A stretch of DNA of 61,293 nt from an uncultured Collinsella sp. (GCA_934646965.1 CAKUEZ010000001.1:1-61293); one strand, 5' to 3'; positions 26,287 through 34,656 are shown, numbered from the stretch's first letter. A program made the numbers and translations. The notes: generated by a model from the sequence alone, not told the origin.

Positions 26287-27645
26287 ATGAGGTGCTCAAG
26301 TTGCGGTAGTGAGCTGGTGTCGGGCACGATATTTTGTCCGATTTGCGGCGCTCAGGTCATGGATCAGGGTTTTGACGAGCCGATGGCGAATACTGCCGAT
26401 TATGCTCAGCAGTATTGGGACCAGTCGCAGGCTCAGCCGGAACAGCGGTACTGGGCTCAACCTCAGCAGTTCCAGTCGGATTCTGCTCCGGCCCCCATAC
26501 CGATGGCTCCCGCCAAGAAACCCCGTCGAGGAAAGAAAGTCGCCGCAGGTCTGGCCATCGCTGCCGTCGTTATTGCCGTGGGTGTCGGCGGCTTTGCGGG
26601 ATTCTCGTTCTGGCAGAAGGCTCAGCACCAAAAGATGGTAGATCAGGTGACTGCGGCAGTCGAAAAGACGGTGGACGAGCAGTATGGCGAGAGCTTTGGC
26701 GGTTTTGTTTCCAATGACTATGTGAATCCCTCGACGTACAAGGTCAAATCCGTCAAGGTGAGCAACGTGACGGAGAACAATGGCTTGGTGAGTGGTTCGG
26801 CCGAGGCCGTTACGGCGAACCGCAGTTTCCGCTCGACGATGGGCTTCACGTTTACCGGTGTTAAGGGATCGGGCGACACGATTTCGAACGTGACCTTAAA
26901 ACTCAACGATAAGTCGACTGAGCCCAAGAGGGGCATCGACTTTGACGAGGAAAACGGCCTGAAGGATCTGGATCCCGAGTTTGACGCCTGGTCATGCACA
27001 GTGAAGCAGGAGATTCCGGACGGCGCGCCTTGGTACTACGATGCGTCGTACCATCAGGAGTATTCGTACGGATTCGATGAGGACGAGGGATGGTATTTCT
27101 CGGATTCTGGTTGTTACGACGATGACGGCGACTCGGATCCTATGCTCGATATCTCTGGTACCTACGAGGACTCCGGTGGTGCTAGCACGCCCGACGTCTA
27201 CCTCAAGATTTCAAACTATGACGAGGATGAGGGGACCATTTCCGTTGAGCTTTCGACGGACTATTCGCTTTCGAGGAAGAATCTGAGCGGGCGCATGGTC
27301 TTTAGGAAAGACGATATTGAGCTCGAGGACATCGACGACAGCGGCTATAAAGGATTTAGGATTGGCGGGGGTGGCGGCCTGGTAACCAGCCCCGAAGAAA
27401 TTACCGGTGCGGAAGCGGGCGACGCGGCTCTGGTGTTTGTGCTGAACCCTTCGGCATCTGGCGGGATCAACGTGTACAAGGGTGGTAACGAGGGCCTTTC
27501 GGTGCAGACGGGTTACGGCAAAGCGGGGCGCTACACCCTTCCTGTCGTGACTGAGGTCACAGGCGGCATGATGAGCGGGCTTTCGAAGTTTAGCGCGTGG
27601 TCGTTCGAGAACAACAGACCTGCGCCGCAGTTCGTGAAGGAGTAG
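26287..27645 (+). CDS. Zinc-ribbon, single-TM protein flanked by palindrome arrays
   Basis: The protein is 452 residues. ATG 26287 has GAGGGGAG upstream and places the ribbon (Cys 3, 6, 17, 20; MRCSSCG...FCPICG) first. A Gln/Tyr/Pro linker and KKPRRGKK precede a TM helix near 82-105. The ectodomain starts with a helical DUF-like segment (QVTAAVEKTVDEQYG), then an acidic Tyr/Asp-rich middle and a C-terminal beta-rich part (GKAGRYTLPVVTEV). Sampled GC (about 45-55%) is lower than in neighbouring genes, and array units lie on both sides, so it may be a later arrival. Same plan as the other ribbon receptors; function unknown. Confidence 0.84.
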   Translation: MRCSSCGSELVSGTIFCPICGAQVMDQGFDEPMANTADYAQQYWDQSQAQPEQRYWAQPQQFQSDSAPAPIPMAPAKKPRRGKKVAAGLAIAAVVIAVGVGGFAGFSFWQKAQHQKMVDQVTAAVEKTVDEQYGESFGGFVSNDYVNPSTYKVKSVKVSNVTENNGLVSGSAEAVTANRSFRSTMGFTFTGVKGSGDTISNVTLKLNDKSTEPKRGIDFDEENGLKDLDPEFDAWSCTVKQEIPDGAPWYYDASYHQEYSYGFDEDEGWYFSDSGCYDDDGDSDPMLDISGTYEDSGGASTPDVYLKISNYDEDEGTISVELSTDYSLSRKNLSGRMVFRKDDIELEDIDDSGYKGFRIGGGGGLVTSPEEITGAEAGDAALVFVLNPSASGGINVYKGGNEGLSVQTGYGKAGRYTLPVVTEVTGGMMSGLSKFSAWSFENNRPAPQFVKE

Positions 27646-27683
27646 GGCGTTGGCCCCGAAGCCGGGGCCGTGCTTGTTCGTTT

Positions 27684-27819
27684 GTCTTAATCTGTAACAT
27701 TTAGAGGAGATTACGGCCCGTAGATGTTACAGATTGAGATGTTGTCCGGCGGGGGATTCTTCTGTCTTGATCTGTAACAGTTAGACCCGGTTTTGAGCTG
27801 TAGATGTTACAGATTGAGA
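27684..27819. repeat. Two further palindromic array units
   Basis: Units at 27684-27739 and 27764-27819, start-to-start 80 bp, with arms as in the upstream array but TGTTACAGATTGAGA on the right. They start 39 nt after the stop of the gene at 26287-27645. Confidence 0.9.
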
Positions 27820-27886
27820 TAATCGACCGAGCACACCCTGCCCGCCCCGTCATCTGTGGTTTACGTGGGGGCATACGAAGCGCGGG

Positions 27887-27892
27887 TATACT
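27887..27892 (+). promoter_or_regulatory. Candidate -10 box for the DEAD-box helicase gene
   Basis: TATACT about 200 nt upstream of the start at 28091, giving a leader of roughly 190 nt. No standard -35 at 16-18 nt. Long leaders are common for cold-responsive DEAD-box helicase genes. I see no coding frame or defined riboswitch in 27900-28090. Confidence 0.45.
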
Positions 27893-28090
27893 AACCGGCG
27901 GCGAATCTGCTCCATCGCTTAGAGCTGCTGCGTCTGGACGGCGCGTGATAGGGCGGCCAAAGCGATCGCCAGCGTGCTGAGCAACGTCCTCTCTGTGCGC
28001 ACCTGTTTTGTATGTATTAGCGCACTACCAAGCACGCCCGCGCGGCCGCATGCCGTGCCCATAACGCGTGCAGATAAGGAACAACAACAT

Positions 28091-30352
28091 ATGCGTAATT
28101 CTGTATCCGACGTCACGGACGCCGAGATTCTGGACGAGGCCCGCGAGGCCATGACCCAGGCTGCCTTCGATGCTGCCGACGAGGCCAGCGCCGCCGAGAC
28201 CGTCGAGTCCGCGACCGAGAACCTGCCCGCCTTTGACGAGCTGGGTCTTTCGGACGAGATGCTTCGTGCCATCGAGAATCTGGGTTACACGGCGCCGACG
28301 CCCGTGCAGGCCGGCTCCATCCCCGTGGTGCTCGAGGGCCGCGACCTGCTTGCCGCCGCCCAGACCGGCACCGGCAAGACGGCCGCTTTCTTGCTGCCGA
28401 CCATGAACAACCTGGAGCACATCGCTCCGCCCAAGCCCGTGCGCGAGCGTGGTGGCCGCAACCGCCGTCGCGGCGCCAAGAAGCCCGAGGGCAACGGCCG
28501 CGGCCCCGTGATGCTCGTTATCACCCCCACGCGTGAGCTCGCCCAGCAGATCGACGAGGTCGCGAGCAAGATTGCCGACGTCACCGGCCATGTTGCCGTG
28601 ACCGTCGTGGGTGGCGTGAGCTACAAGCCGCAGACCGCGGCGCTCAAGTACGGCTGTGATATCCTGGTCGCCACGCCGGGCCGTCTGGTCGACCTGATTG
28701 AGCAGGGTGCTTGCCACCTGAACGAGGTCAAGGTCCTGGTGCTCGACGAGGCCGACCGTATGCTCGACATGGGCTTTTTGCCTGCCGTCCGCCGTATTGT
28801 GCGCGAGACGCCGGCCGAGCGCCAGACACTGCTGTTCTCGGCCACGCTCGACGAGGAGGCCGTGGGCGAGATCACCGACCTGGTGAGTGACCCGGCCCGC
28901 GTGGAGATTGCGCCCGCCACGTCGACCGCCGACACCGTCGACCAGTTTGTGTTCCCGGTGTCCATCGAGGCCAAGAACAACCTGCTGCCCGAGTTTCTCA
29001 AGAAGGAGGGCCCGGAGCGCACCATCGTCTTTATGCGCACCAAGCACCGCGCCGACAGCTGCTGCCGTCGCCTGGAGCGCAAGGGCATCAAGGCCGCTGC
29101 GATTCACGGCAACCGCAGCCAGGCCCAGCGCGAGCGTGCGCTTTCGGCTTTCCGCGACGGCACCGTCGACGTACTGGTGGCGACCGACGTTCTCGCCCGC
29201 GGCATCGACATTAGCGACGTGCGCTACGTCGTGAACTTTGACGTGCCGGCCGAGCCGACCGACTACATTCACCGTATTGGCCGCACGGGCCGCGCCGGTG
29301 AGCTTGGCTGGGCTATCACGTTTGTGACCGAGCAGGATGTCGACGAGTTCTATGAGATCGAGAAGCTCATGGACAAGACGGCCGACATTTACGAGGCCGG
29401 CGACCTGCACGTGGGCCCCAACCCGCCTGCTGTCGATCCCGAGCGCGATCCTGCGGCCTTTAAGGTGAAGAAGAAGACCAAGCGCGGCAAGTCCAAGAGC
29501 AAGAAGAAGCTTGAGCAGGCGCGTCGCGACGGCAAGCGCAACGGCGATGATTACGGCGATGTCGCCGGCCGTTCCAACCGCGGTCGCGATGAGCGCCGTG
29601 GTGACGGCGAGCGTCCGAGCCGCCCCAAGCGTGGCGGCAAGACCCGCGTGCGTGAGGGTGTTCAGGCTCGCGTGGACGAGGCCGTTGAGAGCGTGGCCCG
29701 CGAGATGGCTGCCGAGGAGCGCAGCGGTGCTGTTGAGCAGGCCCCGCGCGGCAACCGTGCCGAGCGTCGCGCTAAGCAGTTCCAGGGCGAGGCCCATCGT
29801 CGTCGTCGCGAGGACGAGGACCACGGCGGTCGTCGTCGTGTTGAGCGCGAGGACGAGGGCCGCGGTTCGCGCGGCGGCAAGCGCGGCTCGGGTGACCGTC
29901 GTCGCTCCGGTCGCGATGGCGAGCGCGGCGGGCGCGATGAGCGCCGTGGCGGCGAAGGCCGTGGCTCGCGTGACGAGCGCGGTGGCCGTGGTGGCGAGTC
30001 CCGTGGCGGCAAGCGCTTTGATGAGCGCGGGGGTCGCGAGGGCAACCGCGGCGGTGAGCGTCGCGAGGGCGCTCGTGGCAACGGCAGCCGCGGTGGCGCC
30101 GGTCGCTCGAGCGAGTCGCGCGATCGTCGCGACCCGCGTGCCAGCCGCGATCGTCGCGATGACTGGCGCAACTACGACGACACCCGCGAGGAGCGCCGCG
30201 GCGGCTATCGCGGACGTGGCGGCAACCAGGCCGGCTCCCGCGGCGGTCGCTCTGGCGGTCGCGATAACCGTGGCAGCTACGGCAACAACCGTGGCGGCAA
30301 GCGCGGCGCCAGCTCCCGTCGTCCCGGCGACGGCGGCGGCAAGCGCAAGTAA
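28091..30352 (+). CDS. DEAD-box ATP-dependent RNA helicase with long Arg/Gly-rich tail
   Basis: The protein is 753 residues. ATG 28091 follows AAGGA at 10 nt spacing. The helicase core (about 40-430) shows the Q motif, AQTGTGKT (motif I), PTRELAQQ (Ia), TPGRL (Ib), DEAD (II), SAT (III), VATDVLARGID (V) and HRIGRTGRAG (VI). From about residue 460 the chain becomes strongly basic: a Lys-rich part, then about 200 residues dominated by Arg, Gly, Asp and Glu with RGG-like steps. It unwinds short RNA duplexes in ribosome assembly or mRNA decay, like DeaD/CsdA or RhlE. The RGG tail would bind RNA nonspecifically and may promote condensation. Monocistronic, with a terminator. Confidence 0.95.
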   Translation: MRNSVSDVTDAEILDEAREAMTQAAFDAADEASAAETVESATENLPAFDELGLSDEMLRAIENLGYTAPTPVQAGSIPVVLEGRDLLAAAQTGTGKTAAFLLPTMNNLEHIAPPKPVRERGGRNRRRGAKKPEGNGRGPVMLVITPTRELAQQIDEVASKIADVTGHVAVTVVGGVSYKPQTAALKYGCDILVATPGRLVDLIEQGACHLNEVKVLVLDEADRMLDMGFLPAVRRIVRETPAERQTLLFSATLDEEAVGEITDLVSDPARVEIAPATSTADTVDQFVFPVSIEAKNNLLPEFLKKEGPERTIVFMRTKHRADSCCRRLERKGIKAAAIHGNRSQAQRERALSAFRDGTVDVLVATDVLARGIDISDVRYVVNFDVPAEPTDYIHRIGRTGRAGELGWAITFVTEQDVDEFYEIEKLMDKTADIYEAGDLHVGPNPPAVDPERDPAAFKVKKKTKRGKSKSKKKLEQARRDGKRNGDDYGDVAGRSNRGRDERRGDGERPSRPKRGGKTRVREGVQARVDEAVESVAREMAAEERSGAVEQAPRGNRAERRAKQFQGEAHRRRREDEDHGGRRRVEREDEGRGSRGGKRGSGDRRRSGRDGERGGRDERRGGEGRGSRDERGGRGGESRGGKRFDERGGREGNRGGERREGARGNGSRGGAGRSSESRDRRDPRASRDRRDDWRNYDDTREERRGGYRGRGGNQAGSRGGRSGGRDNRGSYGNNRGGKRGASSRRPGDGGGKRK

Positions 30353-30386
30353 CATACACGTCGCACACTAACGCGAGGCGAACCAA

Positions 30387-30420
30387 GGGCCCCGAGCAAA
30401 CAACGCTCGGGGCCCTTTTT
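30387..30420 (+). terminator. Intrinsic terminator of the helicase gene
   Basis: Eleven-bp stem GGGCCCCGAGC / GCTCGGGGCCC followed by TTTTT. Confidence 0.92.
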
Positions 30421-30447
30421 GGTGCAAGGAGGTGTTCCCGCGTACCG

Positions 30448-30453
30448 TATACT
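30448..30453 (+). promoter_or_regulatory. Candidate -10 box for the flavodoxin-ferredoxin gene
   Basis: TATACT 57 nt before the start at 30510. The -35 is weak. Confidence 0.4.
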
Positions 30454-30509
30454 CTGTCTGAATGTGAAAATGGCTTGACGCGTTGCCAGGCGTAGGGGAG
30501 GGTGCCTCG

Positions 30510-31271
30510 ATGAGCGTATTCGAAATGGTGTTTAGCCCGACGGGCGGAACACGGAAGGTGTCTGGCCTTATGACTGAGGTGCTGGGCGGGGATACCGTTA
30601 CCATCGACCTGACGGATAGCGGGCTAGATTTCCGCGCGGTCTCGATGACGAAGGATGACGTGGCGGTTATTTCCGTGCCATCGTATGCCGGTAGGGTTCC
30701 GGCCGTGGTGGTCGACCGTTTGGGCATGGTATGCGGCAACGGAGCTCGGGCTGTTCTGGTCTGTGTTTACGGAAACCGTGCGTTTGAGGATACGCTCGTA
30801 GAGCTGGAAGACGTTGCGAAGCGCGCCGGATTTCGGGTGATTGCGGCGGTTGCTGCCATTGCTGAGCATTCCGTTGCTCGTCAGTTTGCTGCTGGGCGAC
30901 CGGATGCGCAGGACGTGGCGCAACTTGCAGAGTTTGCGCAGCGGATCCGGCAAAAGCTACTGGATGGGGATACGTCCGAGCCTTCTATTCCCGGCAATCG
31001 TCCTTATAAACAAGCCGGAGGCCACAGCATGGTGCCCCAGGCAACGGAGGGCTGCGTCTCCTGCGGCGCATGCGTTGCAGCATGCCCTGTTCGTGCTATC
31101 GACAAGGACGATCCCAAGCAGGTAAATGGCGAGACGTGCATCTCCTGCATGCGTTGCATCTCCGTATGCCCGCAGAATGCTCGCAAACTTGACCCTAACA
31201 AACTTGCTGTCGTTACCCAGATGCTGAGCAAGGCTTGCGTCGAGCGCAGGGAATGCGAGCTCTTCATCTAG
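30510..31271 (+). CDS. EFR1-type flavodoxin-ferredoxin fusion protein
   Basis: The protein is 253 residues; ATG 30510 follows GGGGAGGG. The N-terminal 165 residues form a flavodoxin-like domain with the FMN phosphate loop FSPTGGTRK and VPSYAGRVP. The C-terminal part has two [4Fe-4S] motifs, CVSCGACVAACP and CISCMRCISVCP. Such proteins move electrons between ferredoxin and flavin pools in anaerobes. Partner enzymes are not visible next to it, although an [FeFe]-hydrogenase lies 6 kb downstream. The start ATG is preferred over a frame that opens 27 nt earlier because of its Shine-Dalgarno. Confidence 0.9.
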   Translation: MSVFEMVFSPTGGTRKVSGLMTEVLGGDTVTIDLTDSGLDFRAVSMTKDDVAVISVPSYAGRVPAVVVDRLGMVCGNGARAVLVCVYGNRAFEDTLVELEDVAKRAGFRVIAAVAAIAEHSVARQFAAGRPDAQDVAQLAEFAQRIRQKLLDGDTSEPSIPGNRPYKQAGGHSMVPQATEGCVSCGACVAACPVRAIDKDDPKQVNGETCISCMRCISVCPQNARKLDPNKLAVVTQMLSKACVERRECELFI

Positions 31272-31386
31272 CGCAAGCGAGATTGGTGCAAGGAGTGTCC
31301 CCGGGTGCCGGCAGGAAAGGAACGTCCCTAAGTGCCGCATAGATACCGTTTATCGGAGAAATAATACCGTTCGCCGTTCATAATGG

Positions 31387-31414
31387 TTGTTCTGGCTTTG
31401 GGCTTGTCTACAAT
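31387..31414 (+). promoter_or_regulatory. Promoter of the PTS/GH4 operon
   Basis: TTGTTC and TACAAT with a 16-nt spacer. Transcription would begin near 31421, just upstream of the hairpin at 31440-31471. Confidence 0.6.
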
Positions 31415-31439
31415 AGCTCCCGAAAAAAGAAATGCGGAA

Positions 31440-31471
31440 GGTTACCGAGTCCCTCGGACGTGGGCCTAACC
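31440..31471 (+). promoter_or_regulatory. RAT-like antiterminator hairpin in the PTS leader
   Basis: GGTTA (31440-31444) pairs with TAACC (31467-31471) and CCGAG with CTCGG inside, leaving an asymmetric 9-nt bulge. BglG/LicT target RNAs are short hairpins of similar size with asymmetric bulges, and a gene of that family is the second in this operon. I see no obvious overlapping terminator, so the mechanism is inferred. Confidence 0.45.
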
Positions 31472-31551
31472 AAAGTCTTTGAACGGGTGTGTCTCTATGG
31501 ACGCATTCGCTTGATTTTGGTTGGGCTATATTTATGAAGGGACATGCCACC

Positions 31552-32064
31552 ATGGGTTTCTTTTCTCGCCTGATGGGCGGTTCGGATGAGCAGAAGACTG
31601 CAACTTCCGAGTTCGAAATCCTCGCCCCCGTTTCCGGCGAGCTTGTTCACCTAGAAAAAACCAATGATCCCGCTTTTAGCAGTCGTGCCGTGGGCGATGG
31701 CGTTGCCGTGGTTCCCCAAGAGGGAACGGTGTGCGCTCCTGTCTCCGGTACCGTCGCGGCGCTGTTCCCGACTGAACACGCGCTGGGCATCATGTCCGAC
31801 GACAGCTCTGCTCAGGTGATGCTGCATATCGGAATCGACACTGTTAAACTTGAGGGCAAGGGCTTCCATGCGCTTGTTGCTCAGGGTGACCATGTCGATG
31901 CGGGCCAGCCCCTCGTCGAGGTCGATTTCGACGTGGTCCGCGCCGCCGGCTTTGATCCCACGGTCTTCGTTATCGTGTGCGAGCGCTCGGAGAAGTCGAC
32001 TCTTCGTGAGCATGCTTCCGGCCCTGTTGCTGTTAAAGAGCCTGTCGTCTGGCTTTCCGAGTAA
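31552..32064 (+). CDS. PTS glucose-family EIIA component
   Basis: The protein is 170 residues; ATG 31552 has AAGGGA at 9 nt. It matches the EIIA-Glc fold along its length: ILAPVSGELVHLE, FSSRAVGDGVAVVP, TEHALGI and MLHIGIDTV. H92 is the expected phosphorylation site, with H76 as the second active-site His. It takes phosphate from HPr and passes it to an EIIB domain, here probably that of the EIICB encoded at 33037. It may also take part in regulation of the antiterminator encoded next. First gene of the operon. Confidence 0.93.
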   Translation: MGFFSRLMGGSDEQKTATSEFEILAPVSGELVHLEKTNDPAFSSRAVGDGVAVVPQEGTVCAPVSGTVAALFPTEHALGIMSDDSSAQVMLHIGIDTVKLEGKGFHALVAQGDHVDAGQPLVEVDFDVVRAAGFDPTVFVIVCERSEKSTLREHASGPVAVKEPVVWLSE

Positions 32065-32082
32065 ATTCTTGTGGTGGGTACC

Positions 32083-32937
32083 GTGGTTATCAAGCGAGTT
32101 TTCAACAATAACGTCGCAATGGTCACTTCGGACGATGGCTCCGAGCTCATTGTCATCGGTCGAGGCCTCTGCTTTGGCCGTCATGCCGGCGACGCTATCG
32201 ATGAAGCATCGGTCGAAAAGACCTATGCGCTGCAGGAGGGCACTTCTCAGGATTCGCGTACGATCGACCGCTTGGCACATCTTTTGGAGTCCATCCCCAC
32301 CGTTAACCTCGTGATTGCCGAAGACATTGTTCAGATGCTCCGTCGAGAGCTCAATGTTGATATCAACGACAAGATTCTCATTGCTCTCGCAGACCATATC
32401 GGCCTTGCTTTGGAGCGCGAGCGCAAGGGCGTCTCCTGTGAGAATCCGTTGCTGCTCGAGATCCAGCAGTTCTATCGCAAGGAGTATGCGCTTGCGGGCC
32501 GTGCGCTGCAGATTGTCAAGGAGTATATGGGCATCCAGATGAGCGAAGAAGAGCAGGGTTTTATTACGCTGCATATCGTCAACGCCACCATGCCGCAACG
32601 CTCCGACCGTCTCATCATCTCAGTCCAGCTTGTTCGCGACGTACTCGCGATTGTTTCCGATCGTTACGCTGCGACCCTCGACGACACCTCGTTGCCCTAT
32701 GAGCGTTTCGTCCGCCACCTGCAGTTTTTCGCACAGCGGGCGCTCGATCCTGCGGCCGGGCAGATCAATGACGATGCGCTGTTCCGAATCGATGAAACTA
32801 AGTATCCGTGCGCGTTCTCGTGCGCGGACGCCATAGCCGCCCACTTGTCGTCTACCTATAACGTTGTCGTTACCGATGCCGAGAAGAGTTATCTCGCGTA
32901 TCACATTGTTAACCTGCTTGGAGAACCTGGTCTCTAA
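32083..32937 (+). CDS. BglG/LicT family transcription antiterminator
   Basis: About 284 residues. The start is ambiguous: GTG 32083 (MVIKRVFNNN, matching family N-termini) is preferred over GTG 32071. Residues 1-55 are the RNA-binding CAT domain. Two PRD domains follow, with the conserved His in RLAHLLES, LADHIGLA, LHIVNA, VRHLQFFA and AYHIVN. When sugar is present the protein is dephosphorylated by the PTS on one PRD and binds a leader hairpin to allow transcription. It is encoded 18 nt after EIIA and before its EIICB. The candidate target is the hairpin at 31440-31471. Confidence 0.92.
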   Translation: MVIKRVFNNNVAMVTSDDGSELIVIGRGLCFGRHAGDAIDEASVEKTYALQEGTSQDSRTIDRLAHLLESIPTVNLVIAEDIVQMLRRELNVDINDKILIALADHIGLALERERKGVSCENPLLLEIQQFYRKEYALAGRALQIVKEYMGIQMSEEEQGFITLHIVNATMPQRSDRLIISVQLVRDVLAIVSDRYAATLDDTSLPYERFVRHLQFFAQRALDPAAGQINDDALFRIDETKYPCAFSCADAIAAHLSSTYNVVVTDAEKSYLAYHIVNLLGEPGL

Positions 32938-33036
32938 GCATAACGTGCCCACACATCGATTGATATAAGGCAAGGCTTACGGTCTTGTCCAGGGCACATC
33001 TGTCTTAATTTGCGGAAAAGGAAGGGGAGTACCGCT

Positions 33037-34653
33037 ATGACCGCAAAAAAGAAGTTCAATTTCAAAGCGCCGTTGGAGGTGTTCGCGAAGTCGATCGTCC
33101 AGCCGATGATGTATCTCTCGGTTGCCGGCATTCTGCTCATCGTGGGCATCATTCTGACCAACAAGACCATTTGCGCCATGATTCCCGTGCTGGGCTCCGG
33201 TCCGTTCCAGCTTGTGGGCGCCGTTGTCTATCAGTCGCTGATGTTTATCATCAACAACCTCTCGATTCTGTTCTGCGTGGGCATCGCCGGCGCCATGGCA
33301 AAGAAGAACAAGGGCCACGCTTCGCTTATCGCCCTGATGTCGTTCTTCCTGTTCCTGCAGGCTAACAACATCGTGCTCAACGCCACCGGCTCTCTTGCCG
33401 AAGCGAGCGGCATGCTCGGCCTTACCGGAACCGGCCAGAGCACCGTTATGGGCATCCAGGTGCTCGACACCGGCGTGTTCGGTGGCATTATCCTGGGCTG
33501 CATTACCGGCGCCGTGTTCAACAAGTACTCGAACAAGCAGTTCCCCATCGCTCTTTCGATGTTCTCGGGCGTTCGCTTCCCGTTTTTGATCATGATCATC
33601 ATCTCCTGGATCATGGGCGCAGGCTTCTGCATCGTCTGGCCTCCTGTCCAGGGCGCCATCTCCTCCGTTGCCGGCATCATTAAGGAGTCGGGCAACATCG
33701 GTCTGTTTATCTACGGCATGCTCAACAAGCTGCTCGTTCCCACCGGTCTGCACCACCTCATCTATACCCCGTTCCAGTTCTCCGATGTGGGCGGCACCCT
33801 TACGCTGGGCGATCAGGTTATCGCCGGTGCCTATCCCATCCGTGTCGCCGAGATGGCAATGACGGGCCAGCCCTTCTCCGATAGCACGTATTTCAACAGC
33901 TACACCTTCAACAACCTGTGGCCCTACATCGGTATCGGTCTTGCCTTTATCTTCACCGCTTACAAGGGGAACAAGGATAAGACCAAGGCCGTTATCATCC
34001 CGCTGATCATCACCGCCGTGCTCTCCTGTGTCACCGAGCCCATGGACTTCCTCTTTGTCTTTGCCGCTCCCGTGCTCTTTGTCGTTCACTCGATTCTTTC
34101 CGGTATCTTCCTGGTCCTGCTCAAGGTCCTCTCCGTGCCCGCTTCGACTGCAGGCGGCATCATCAACATCGTGGTTTCCAACCTGGTTCTTGGTGTCGAT
34201 AAGACCAACTGGCCGATGATGCTCGTGCTCGGAGTCGTCAACGCCGCGCTGTACTTCTTCCTCTTCACCTTCCTTATTAAGAAGCTCAACCTCCACACGC
34301 CTGGTCGCGAGGAGGAGTCCGAGCTCGCCGAGTCCGTTGCCGAGGGCGAGGCCGCCGCATCTGTCGCGGTGAAGCAGGGCGCTGTTGCCGCAGCTCCCGC
34401 AGAGGGCGTCGATGCAGGTATTGCCGACCTGGTCGCAGGTCTTGGCGGCAAGGACAACATCGAGGAGCTCGAGAACTGCTTTACGCGTCTCCGCGTGAAC
34501 GTTAAAAACCCTGACCTCATCGATGAGAACCTCATCAACCACGTGCCCAACAGCGGTATCAACCGCAACGGCAACAATATCCAGATCATCTTTGGCATGA
34601 AGGTCGCCGAGATGCGCGACAAGGTCGAAAACGCAATTGAGAAGGAGCAGTAA
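33037..34653 (+). CDS. PTS EIICB transporter, alpha-glucoside type
   Basis: The protein is 538 residues; ATG 33037 follows AAGGAAGGGG. The EIIC domain (about 1-425) has ten or so hydrophobic segments and the family signature region VPTGLHHLIYTPFQ. A charged Ala/Glu linker joins the EIIB domain (about 460-538), with the phosphorylated Cys in ENCFTRLRV (C481). It imports and phosphorylates a sugar; the GH4 enzyme encoded 4 nt downstream suggests a maltose-type alpha-glucoside. No EIIA domain is fused; the separate EIIA at 31552 supplies it. Confidence 0.94.
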   Translation: MTAKKKFNFKAPLEVFAKSIVQPMMYLSVAGILLIVGIILTNKTICAMIPVLGSGPFQLVGAVVYQSLMFIINNLSILFCVGIAGAMAKKNKGHASLIALMSFFLFLQANNIVLNATGSLAEASGMLGLTGTGQSTVMGIQVLDTGVFGGIILGCITGAVFNKYSNKQFPIALSMFSGVRFPFLIMIIISWIMGAGFCIVWPPVQGAISSVAGIIKESGNIGLFIYGMLNKLLVPTGLHHLIYTPFQFSDVGGTLTLGDQVIAGAYPIRVAEMAMTGQPFSDSTYFNSYTFNNLWPYIGIGLAFIFTAYKGNKDKTKAVIIPLIITAVLSCVTEPMDFLFVFAAPVLFVVHSILSGIFLVLLKVLSVPASTAGGIINIVVSNLVLGVDKTNWPMMLVLGVVNAALYFFLFTFLIKKLNLHTPGREEESELAESVAEGEAAASVAVKQGAVAAAPAEGVDAGIADLVAGLGGKDNIEELENCFTRLRVNVKNPDLIDENLINHVPNSGINRNGNNIQIIFGMKVAEMRDKVENAIEKEQ

Positions 34654-34656
34654 ACA

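Noticed and set aside
25835..27819. CRISPR array
   Set aside because: The repeats are palindromic units with related, not unique, loops and 80-bp period, and no cas gene is present.
28025..30355. A 776-codon open frame on the minus strand
   Set aside because: Antisense to the DEAD-box helicase gene; low-complexity Ala/Thr mirror of the Arg/Gly tail.
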